Below are positions 55,151 to 64,000 of a DNA stretch of 64,000 nt, piece by piece. Made by a program: the position numbers and the translations under genes. The notes under the pieces were generated by a model. It was not told where the DNA came from, ran no database searches, and was given only the letters and a program-made list of their open reading frames with translations. Location of the stretch: contig NC_083566.1 in NCBI RefSeq assembly GCF_019925205.1, positions 22,382,001-22,446,000 on the forward strand. Reading direction: 5' to 3'. Each line of letters begins with the position of its first letter. Position 1 is the stretch's first letter. This DNA is from Metopolophium dirhodum. Its lineage: Eukaryota > Arthropoda > Insecta > Hemiptera > Aphididae.

Positions 55151-56320
55151 GTGATGACAGACACAAAAAAAAAATAAAAATATTTTATAGAAAATCCCCC
55201 TAATAACTATTTCGAAATATTATCGATTTTACTAGTGTTTTTCATAAAATTTCTATTTTTACAATTATTTTTTTAATTAGTTTTGTAATAATACAATGAA
55301 CAAAGATATTATAAATATTATTACTTTTCTGATAAGAAACGAGTACCTATTTGTTTGCTCGTTTAAATTGTGAATACTAGATCTAAAAAATCTAAATGTA
55401 AATCCTTACAATTTTATGATGATTATAAGATAAGTGAGTACCTATAGTTCAAAGTTACAATTTTCTTGATTAATTTTACAAAAGTTAATAAATATAATAA
55501 ATACAATTTGTATTTAAAAAAAGCTTTTAAATATTTTTGTTTTTTGATATTTTCTATACATTGGTATAATACATAGGTACTGATAGTATTTATAACTTAT
55601 AAGTTGTTTGTACAAAAATGTTTTAAGCATAAATTATGTCTATCGTACATTTTACATGATAAATGTATTATTTATTATGTTATAAATTCAAAATATATAT
55701 AATTTTAGGGACCTACTTAGATAGGAAGAAGCCAGCAAATCAAAAAACAAAAATATATACTATAATATATAAATAAATTGTAGTATAAAAAAAGGTGTAC
55801 AGGAGTGGAACTATCCCCCAAAGGTTTATATCTGTTTAAGTCATATATGAGAATTGAGAACTATATAAATCAAGGGCATCCCCCCACTTATTTTGAGCCA
55901 GTTCGACCACTGTATATATAGTAATATGTATTATCATTGATTATAATAGTATAATCAATAGTACAATCTATTTCTCTAAGTTTTTGGGTCTCGGCCTGTA
56001 TTGTATTAAAATTGAAAACAGAAACCTTATAGTAATCGTTTGTAAGTCAACAACATATTTTTCAAAACGATGTTGTTATTGGTTGAGATAGATTTCAATG
56101 ATTTCATCATGGATAAGTTTTGAAGAAGTATAATTCTGCGTAATATTATTCATTTTATAAACAAATTTAGTACCTACAAAATTATTGCAGAAATAATTTA
56201 ATGACACAATATTAATACTAATAAACTTTTAATACAATACAATTGTGCATACAAATATTAATATTTATTTACTTTCATTAAATTGTTTTAATAAGCCCTA
56301 GTTTTTAGTATTATAATTTA

Positions 56321-56803
56321 TCTATTTAACTTTTTATTTATAAAAGAAAAAAATGTTTACGAATGACTGTCTGTGTCCTTTATGCGATCCTAAACAGATC
56401 ATCCGATTACGATGAAATTTGGTACTGAGATAGATTAGATCTCGGGAAAGAAGATAGGCTACCCGAAAAAAGGTATAAATAAGAGGTCCAACCCGGGGAA
56501 GTTCGCAAACAGGGATTTTGATTTTATTATTATTTTTTTGTTTATAAATGGTTCATATTTGTTTTAATAATAATAATTATTATTATTAATGCGATAATCT
56601 TAGTATTTTAGTACAGAATGTATCGAGTTCGATCCACGGTTTCGGTGGACTTATTTTTTGATATTTTAGAGTTAAATTATACACTTACGGAAACACCACG
56701 CGGCGTCCGTGATCTATCGCAGGTAGATTGCCTACCTGATAATATACTGCTCGCATAATCATAAGAAAACCTAGAAATAGCAATGCATTGCCGTGTCAGC
56801 TAG
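56321..56803 (+). mobile_element. Non-autonomous Helitron-like element, about 483 bp
   Basis: The left end is TCTATTTAAC immediately after an A. The right end is CTAG immediately before a T. A perfect 12-nt palindrome, GCAATGCATTGC (56780-56791), lies 8 bases before the CTAG. This TC...hairpin...CTAG layout with insertion between A and T is the Helitron signature. Near the left end, ACTGTCTGTG and ATGAAATTTGGTACTGAGAT resemble the conserved 5' region of insect Helitrons. There is no Rep/helicase frame. It lies in the first intron of the secreted-protein gene. Confidence 0.75.
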
Positions 56804-56937
56804 TACTTAGTAAAACTGTTTTAATTTACTATACCTAACATACAAAACTAAAAATATTTAAGATTTAAAAAATAATTGTTAGTTAAATTACTTGAAAAAT
56901 AATACTAGACTAATAGAATAAATAAGACCAGACTTAC

Positions 56938-57030
56938 CTGACAATAAATACTTCAAGACGATAATATAATGCGGTTGTTTTGTTGGTTTTATCAAATAGT
57001 TCACAACAGGACGGTAGTTTAATATCAACT
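56938..57030 (-). other. Untranslated first exon of the secreted-protein gene
   Basis: The exon runs from an initiator TCAGT (A at 57030) to a consensus donor, TGTCAG|GTAAGT (exon end 56938). The 93 bases contain no ATG, as expected for a leader. The matching acceptor is TTTTCCACAG just before the ATG exon (from 50524), which gives an intron of about 6.4 kb and a leader of about 111 nt. The pairing is inferred from the signals. Confidence 0.6.
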
Positions 57031-57066
57031 GATCAATAACCGCAGTAGCTTAAAGTTTAAATAGCG
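57026..57066 (-). promoter_or_regulatory. TATA-like box plus TCAGT initiator
   Basis: TATTTAAA (57063-57056, minus strand) lies 33 bases upstream of the A in TCAGT (57032-57028). This is the spacing and initiator typical of focused arthropod promoters, often of tissue-restricted, highly expressed genes. It contrasts with the TATA-less CpG-rich 5' flanks at 4.7 and 41.6 kb. Confidence 0.6.
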
Positions 57067-60000
57067 CTGAAAATTAATATTTGTGTGATAAAATTGAACT
57101 ATAATATTAAATTGATCTCGATGACCCTTGATCAGATGATTGATGAATTCGTAAAACTACAATCTCGGACTCTTGTACATTTGTTGTATTACAATAATAT
57201 GACCGTTCAAACGTTCAAATGATAACAAAATATTGTAATATTGAATAATTTAGATGGTAGTATCACATTCGTCATTATATTATAGTTAAACATCGTATTA
57301 TAATATTATTACTATATGATTATATTGCATTGTTTTTACGACATTTTATTATATACTATCAAAATACAAATGGGTAGATCGTACAATCTGCGTCGGAAAG
57401 GGAACAAACGATGGAATATACATATTATACTACCACGAAATAAATTATCTATAACATTTATTACAAATCGTGAATTCGCGATAATAGCCACCCTAACTAT
57501 TATTATATTTTATTATACAAATTATTTTTATGGTATTTTTTTAGAACTGCAGTTTCACGAATTCACGATTGTTTTATCTTTTATGCTCTAAGAATAACAA
57601 ACAAATATTTAAAATAATTGTTTTCGCCGATGTTATATATTATTTTATTATTTTAACTTCAAGATTATTTAGAAACAATAAAGTGTTATCTATAATCGTA
57701 GGTACATACATTGAAAACAATATTATTGAAAAATTAAAATACTTTTGTTGTTATTTTCAACAATCTGATTGAATCGTAGAGACAACTGAATAAAAAATAT
57801 TTAAATAGACAAAAAATTTATAATTATTTGAAAAAATCTTACCTACTAATATTAATCAAAACAACAAACAACATGTTTGTCAGTAATCACCACTCAGTAG
57901 ATGAACAAATATTGCTCTATAGTCCGAAATTAATTTGGCACCAAAAAATGGAAGGTTTAGCACTTTCACCTACGATTTAAATTAGCTCCCTACATAATAA
58001 ATTAATTTAATTATGTATTGATCGATTTGATCGTGTTATTCAAATAAATGATTTTAAACTACATAAAAAAAATCCGATAGAGGTATAATATTACTACTTG
58101 ATGGGAAGTAATGTTAATGCCAATCCCGCTCTTGTGGTGGTTATTCCGTTATTCTATTCGTCATAAAAAAGGCATATGACTACTATTGTTTACCGATCAC
58201 AATTAACTATCACTTCCATAATAAATGACCAAGGCCGGGAGTAAATGCTCTAAAAACTACCTAAGTATATAAAATGCAAGTGTCACAACAATTAAAATAT
58301 AATATGGTTCAACATTTTAAACAAAATGGTTTATAGTTTTAAGTTGATCCTAAATTATTTCTTAATTCTTACAGTCTACACATTATTGAGTTGTATTTGA
58401 TATTTGCAAACGTTATATTTTATTAACTAATCGTTGTATAAAAATAGAAATAGATAAATAGAATATAGACACCTACCGCCTTCTATTCTGTATTCTGAAT
58501 TTATTTGTATATTAAAATAATAATTTTTTTTTTCATATTTTATTTTATAACAAACATAATATTATTATATAATACACAAGTTATCCATATCACAAATTAA
58601 TATAGGTATATTATTATAATGATTATTTTATTTAGACACATTTAGAATTTAGAATTTAATATAAATGTATGTGATGATTGGCATTGGTACATACGAGTTT
58701 GATACGATTTTGTTATACATATAATACTATCGTGATTTTTTTTTAATTCATCGCACTTTTAAACACTTTAAAATTATTGAATATAATAGAATATATAATA
58801 ATCTTCCAGGGCGAGCAAAAAAAAATGGCTTCAAGGCTGTGAATGTACAGTGTTGGACAACTCTGTTTTAAGTTATTCGATAAAATATGCTCTAATTCTC
58901 AGCCTTAAATCATAGTCAATGTATTTTGATACCAGTCATACCAGTATACCACAATTTAATGCAGCCCATCTTAAACGGTGGTGTCTCAGTACAAGGCGAA
59001 GGAGGCGAAATAATATTTATGATTAAATAAATGTAATATCAAGTCTCTCTCTGTTTAATGGTTTGCATAATATATATTTTAAGTTTTAACACTACCTAGT
59101 TAAACTTAGGCTTATAAAAACACTAATCATGAAAGATTAAAATCAATTATATACATACATATCACAAAGTGTGTGTCCTATCCAGAATAATATGTCACGT
59201 GTGACTTATTATTTCGAATGACACTGAAAAAACAACTAACACACGACTTGTCCGGTGTCGTCCTGTCCATGGCGATCTCTTCCCGTTCTAAGTACCTATT
59301 TATAGGCTGCCACGGACTGGTGATTGTAGATAAAATATAGATATCAGGTCGGTGGTGCAGACTGATATATATTTGATGACAAACTACAATCAGGCATTGA
59401 ATCAAAATAAGTGTTACCTATCAAAAGAGTTTGATAATTTCGTGACGCAATATGTGTACCCGATCAATGTTTGCAAAAAAAATCAATATTTCAAACCGTG
59501 TATGTTTGTAATGAACAGTTTTTGATATTCAAGTTATCACACCTTTTTACTTTTCGATACATACAAGTACTTAAATACCTATACGACGGACAAAAGTATT
59601 ATAGTATGTACAATTAATTTGAAAATATTGATAGGTACATTGTTATAATTTTACGGGTTTATGTAACTGCTTGTATAACTTAGGTCTAAAATGGAGACAA
59701 TATAAATATTTCTATTGTTGACTCACGGGTAAATGTCATATGATAAAACTCGTGTTTATTTGTATTATATTGTGATTGGTTGTGTTATATTTTTTATACG
59801 TTCGATGTAATCGCTTATAATATAATATACTATATTAAGCAATATACTAATATGTATAGTATCTATACAGTATTACAGTCATTATACAAATATGCAATAT
59901 GCATGCATGATATATAATATATATATTAAATATACAAATATAACGTCTCCAATATCTAGGTATGTTAAATGTAAATTACTAAAATCAGTAAAAATGTAAA

Positions 60001-61322
60001 ATCGTTATTATATAAGCATAAATTAATTTTATTAGCCAAGAACCACTAATGGGTGGCTGCTTATTCAAAACAACCATGTTCTAATATTTACTTTTATCAT
60101 ATAAGCTTATTGTGCTCAAATAGTACAGATTGTTTATGCCAAATAAAAAATAAAAAAAAAAAAAAAAATTAATTTTAAAAATACATAAATAATAATTAAT
60201 AAAAGCACAAGCATTGTAAATAGCTACGATAAAAGCAATTAATACTTCCACACATTCAAACAAATATTATATAGGTAGGTAGTCAGAGATTTCGTGTTAA
60301 CTATAAATTATGAGAATGTGACTTCATTAATTTATACTATAATTCATAGTTTAATACTATGTTATTTGTAGGTTGTAAATAGGGCTATAATTTATATGCA
60401 ATATAAAATAGTAAAATATGAGTTTCATTTTTTTTAAGATATTAAAATATAAAATAAAAATATAATCAAATATACAATTAATATACCAATAATTTCAAAA
60501 CTATCATTAAGTGAAAGGGAATCAATACTCAAACATCTTATAATTTAAAAATAAATTGAACAAAATAACTTTATATGTGGGCGAAATCATTAGGAGCATA
60601 ATATGATGTGGCATCTAATCTTTTACCTATTTTTGTTTACAGTTAAAATATACAATAATATGAGTAAGGCTTAAAAAATGAATATACTTAAAGTTCCTTT
60701 TAATATTTCTTTTCAGAAACATAAACATTTAAAAAATACAAATTATTATAATTATTATTATATTGTATAGTCGTCAGATTTAGTATTTGGGAGTCAATCC
60801 ACTCCAACCCCCCTCAAAAATAAATCCTAGGATCGCCCCTGAATAATATGCTTCATGCATTAAACTTAATATTTGCAAAAATATGCAAAATTAAAAATAA
60901 GATAATTTGTATCAATATTAGACTATTCTACTAACTAACATTAAGTACTATTTAAAAATTTAAAAGGGACGTCGAAAAAAACATACCAATTTCTAATGCA
61001 TAAAACTCTACCCTATAGTTATTAATTATTGATTTATCTGTATATTTTGTAAAAATTATTATCTATTTATCTCGGACTAGGTACCTTAAAAAGAAAACTA
61101 TAGATACATTCTATTATTTCCATAAGCACCAACCTTAAAAGCGTGCGTTATTGTCCTTAGCGCAGTCCCGGGGAATATCTAAGAAATAAAATAGGAAATT
61201 TATTAAAAATGTATATCGGATAAAATATCATATTTAATATATACATAATTTAATTTAAATTGTTAGTAAGAGATTGAATATAATTTTTGAATTGTAGTAA
61301 AATAAAATAAAAAAGTATTTAC
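57067..61322. other. AT-rich intron or spacer
   Basis: No coding exon supported. Frames at 57316-57772 (plus) and 59178-59405 (minus) lack domain or splice support. A hAT-type end (CAGGGGCGATCC on the minus strand) ends at about 60843 without a recognised partner. Confidence 0.55.
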
Positions 61323-61462
61323 GGATAATTCCTCGCTTCTATATGCAGTTAATGTCTGTTCGTCTTGCAGTAGAACACAAAAGTACGGTTCCCATGTGAC
61401 AAAGTTCAATTTTTTGTCTTTGACAACATTAGCCGGTCGATGACCAATCTGTAGATCACGAT
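61323..61462 (-). CDS. Internal exon, N-terminal part of a PH-like domain
   Basis: The acceptor TTTGATTGCAG and donor TCC|GTAAAT bound a 140-nt exon that needs one base from an upstream exon and ends in phase 0. It reads RDLQIGHRPANVV, then KDKKLNFVTWEPYFCVLL, then QDEQTLTAYRSEELS. The W..[YF]CVL pattern followed by a polar turn and a second strand is typical of the first strands of PH domains. The following minus-strand exon at 45613-45826 starts in phase 0 and continues the fold. Upstream exons must lie right of the window. The parent protein is not identified. Confidence 0.72.
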
Positions 61463-61929
61463 CTGCAATCAAAATGTTAATATAATATTATTACAAATTT
61501 AAAACGTACATTCAATAAAGTTATTTCCTTAAAAAAAAATTTGAAATAGAAATGATCCACTCGAGTTGGGTACTTGATTTAATTTATAAACCTAAACTTT
61601 AAGTGATTTAAATTTTTGTGATAGTGTGATGTATCGGCAAAAATTAAATTATGTACCTACTATATTTAATAGCATTATATAGTTTATGTACATATTTTAT
61701 TAATATAATAATGTATTTCGCAATCTCACGCACATTCGTTATAATTTTTATAATAACCAATAGTTTAAATAATTCAATATATTTATATTCCTATAATCAC
61801 AAATATTTAAAGGATTTATGATTCGTTTAGAAAACATTCGTAAATCAATTAATTTGACCACCATAATAAAATAGAAACATATAATTGTATTGAATTACAC
61901 ATTTTTGCTGTATAAAATATAGATATAGG

Positions 61930-62200
61930 GGGACGGAGTGGCCGAGCGGACTAAGGCGTCGGTTGCGACGCGCACTGACGCTGGTTCAAAACCTCAGCCG
62001 CGGGTGGCATTTTTTTTCGGGCAAGTCACGGTGTCTGGAGAGAAGTGCTGCCATCCCCCACCTGGGCATGGCAAATACCTACGGGTGCCCACTAAAAATT
62101 TGCCAAACTGTGTAAGCGTGTTTAAACCTACAGTACCCTCCCACATAGTTAAAAACCACCTAATGGCCTAAGTTGCCGCGGGTTAATTAATGAAAAAAAA
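61930..62200 (+). mobile_element. tRNA-derived SINE, class II (Ser/Leu-like) head
   Basis: The head has an A box (TGGCCGAGCGG, 61939-61949), a tRNA-like anticodon arm with a variable arm, and a B box (GGTTCAAAACC, 61983-61993). These form an internal RNA polymerase III promoter. TGGCCGAG and the extra arm point to a Ser- or Leu-type tRNA. A GC-richer body of about 180 bases follows and ends in an A/T-rich tail (about 62190-62210). A 77-codon frame runs through it by chance. Target duplications are not clear because the flanks are low-complexity. Confidence 0.8.
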
Positions 62201-62510
62201 TATATATAAATAGAAGATAGAAATAATATAATCATAGGACATTATTTTTTAACATTTATTATCTGATTGTTTGGATCAATTTATAAAGCTTTTCACTAAA
62301 ACGCGTACGTCCTATAATAAATATAATTCCGTTCTAAGTACGCCACAATACAATAAACATTTAATGTAAATTCCACAACAAATATTATTTTTTCTTGTTA
62401 TTTTATGTTACACGCAAACAAGTATATTGTATCATACATTTTTTTGTGTCAATATTTATTTTGAAACCAATTTATATATAAATCTAGCATTTTATAGAAT
62501 TGGGTTTAAA

Positions 62511-63885
62511 ATGAACGACGTGTTCATCGGAAACCATGTTTATACATTTATTTATTACGTATCGTTGTTTTTCGGTACATGTATGACAATCATTCCAAAA
62601 ACGCATAAGGTAATAATTAAAATCCAAACTTAATTTGAAAATTAGTAATTAGTTAATTTTTATAATATTGGTACAATACAATAAATTATTTGTTTTGTGC
62701 ACAGATCATAGGGTGCACAATTTCATTATTATGGTGTTTAACCATCGTTGGCAACCAAATAGATTACGTAATGAAACCTTGGATGATGGAAGATACTGAG
62801 GTAAAAACTAATAATATATAACTAGTTTTAGATTATATGGCCGAAGAGATAATTATACCTTTACATTGTACCTATAGTCTATATAGGATTTAGGGTGATG
62901 TGTTTCTTTTCTTTTCTTATTTTTAGCTTTAAATATAGTATAAAACAGCATTTTTTACAGTAGTTAAGGTAGTTGTTTACATGATTTTTGTCTTTTAAAT
63001 TGATTAATGGTAATTACTAATTAGTTGCCGAAGTATAATAAGCTTATGAAGTATTAACTATTAATCAATAATAAATAAACATCATCGTTAATTACTATTA
63101 TATATAGGTACCTATAATAGTGATATTACTAACAACTTGATAGTGTTAAATTTGTTAATGCCTTCAAGACAACCTATAATGTAACAATTTCGTAAAGAAC
63201 TATGTAAATTATGTGTTGATGAAGTGGTGGTAGGCAAGTCTATCGTAACCCATCGCTTATTATTTTTTGTTTGTATGTGTTCAAACAATTAAAAATTTTT
63301 AAAAAAATCTTTAAAAAGCTCCACTAGCAGAATAATTTTCCGAACGCTATCCTATATGCGTACCTAATAATGTTTGATACACTTTTAAATGTATAATAAT
63401 AATTCTATACAAGCTTAAGCCATGGGTATGATAACAGTATAACACCTATTATAATATATAAACAGCTGTATATTATCCGTATCCGTATCCTGTTCACGCT
63501 TTATATTTACGTTCAAATAATGGTTTCAGAAAACTAAACAAGACATGGCTTTCGAAAAAATAATACATTTTGACTTTTGGACATATAATGCGATATGCTT
63601 ACTTAGTTGCTTGTTTTCGCTGATCGGTAGAAAAATAGAAGTAACTACAGCACTGTCGCCACCGGAAACATCAACAAGTATAAACGGATATAAAATCCAC
63701 GAGTAATTTGAAAATAAATGGAGCCTATGATAATTTTCTATAATATGTTTGCAGATACGTGGAGAGTCGTAATCGTATTTGTATTATTCGTCGGAAACAT
63801 AGTGCCGGCGTGTTTTTCGTACAACTTTCCGGGTGTTCAAAAGAAAGCTGGTTCCGCGTACAACCTACTCTTTCAAGTTGGTTGA
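62511..63885 (+). CDS. Small multi-pass membrane protein, 157 aa (four exons) or 123 aa (three exons)
   Basis: Exons 62511-62609, 62705-62800 and 63530-63677 plus 63755-63885 join in frame (phases 0, 0, 1). Introns begin GTAATA, GTAAAA and GTATAA and end GCACAG, TTTCAG and TTGCAG. The ATG at 62511 opens MNDVFIGNHVYTF. Hydrophobic segments at about residues 11-28 (IYYVSLFFGTCMTII), 34-53 (GCTISLLWCLTIVG), 81-97 (NAICLLSCLFSLIG) and 115-135 (VVIVFVLFVGNIVPACF) predict four helices. If the third donor is ignored, the frame stops at 63704-63706, giving 123 residues and three helices with the tail NGYKIHE. Both ends look possible. I do not recognise the family. Confidence 0.72.
63713..63718 (+). 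terminator. AATAAA polyadenylation signal for the short isoform
   Basis: AATAAA lies 7 bases after the stop that ends the three-exon form and within the intron of the four-exon form. Its use would give a very short 3' UTR and exclude the last exon. Confidence 0.45.
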
Positions 63886-64000
63886 AAATCGGACCAGAAA
63901 AATGAATTTGTTTAATGATTGTAATACCTACTACATTTATGCTCGGCGATTTAGGATTTTTGCAAATTGGGAATACTAACTGTAGATCTTCAGTTTGCGT

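Larger units (their letters stand above)
50525..56320 (-). other. First intron of the secreted-protein gene
   Basis: The acceptor TTTTCCACAG ends at 50525, 18 bases before the ATG, which implies an upstream untranslated exon; one is proposed at 56938-57030. The intron is AT-rich and repeat-laden: a 108-110-bp tandem repeat, the GATTCTGAGCG cluster and a poly-G tract of about 13 bases near 53488. No further exon was recognised. Confidence 0.6.

Noticed and set aside
59241..59304. TATAAATA box and GCCATGG start on the minus strand, with a phase-0 donor that could feed exon 45826-45613
   Set aside because: The TATA box would place the start of transcription only a few bases before the ATG, and the ten-codon exon has no other support.
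60832..60843. CAGGGGCGATCC hAT-type terminal sequence on the minus strand
   Set aside because: No partner end or target duplication was found nearby, so no element can be drawn.
61930..62010. Functional tRNA gene
   Set aside because: A and B boxes are present, but the arms do not pair into a full cloverleaf with a matching acceptor stem, and the sequence continues into a SINE body.
61938..62171. Plus-strand frame of 77 codons starting AERTKASVA
   Set aside because: It runs through the tRNA-like head and body of a SINE and is not a protein gene.

Overview
The window looks like nuclear DNA of an insect, most likely an aphid (Aphididae). It is very AT-rich, full of ATTAT/AATAATATTAT runs and short TAGGTACCTA-type motifs. 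It carries short TTAGG arrays (the insect telomere pentamer), spliced genes with GT-AG introns, and many small non-autonomous transposons. I see no bacterial operons, rRNA, CRISPR array or intact autonomous transposon. The aphid assignment is an impression from sequence style, not a database match.

About 95% of the window is intron or intergenic DNA; few open frames are real. On the minus strand I can support four coding exons that fit one very large gene: 61323-61462 and 45613-45826 (joined in phase 0 they read as a pleckstrin-homology-like segment), 41465-41621 (own ATG, in-frame stop just upstream) and 4096-4753 (own ATG, CpG-rich 5' flank). The last three all end in phase 1 with a G before the donor. 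The simplest model is a gene running right to left with at least three alternative 5' ends that share a downstream acceptor beyond position 1. The large introns explain most of 5-41 kb and 46-61 kb.

Inside the roughly 15.5 kb intron between 61323 and 45826 lies a second minus-strand gene with its own promoter: TATA-like box and TCAGT initiator at about 57030-57063, a 93-nt untranslated exon, then three coding exons at 50506-48918. It encodes a predicted secreted 431-residue protein with eight 14-residue acidic Thr/Ser repeats.

At the right edge, on the plus strand, 62511-63885 holds a compact gene for a small membrane protein. The 3' end can be read two ways: a three-helix form with a stop at 63704-63706 and an AATAAA directly after it, or a four-helix form made by splicing to an exon at 63755-63885.

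Mobile DNA with readable ends: a Harbinger-like MITE (6308-6414, TAA target duplication), a hAT-like MITE (38372-38571, 8-bp duplication), a pogo/Tigger-like MITE whose right end was hit by a 39-bp hAT remnant (35386-35615), a Helitron-like element (56321-56803), a tRNA-derived SINE (61930 to about 62200) and a dispersed family marked by GATTCTGAGCG in at least three clusters (16.4, 47.3 and 52.7-55.1 kb).
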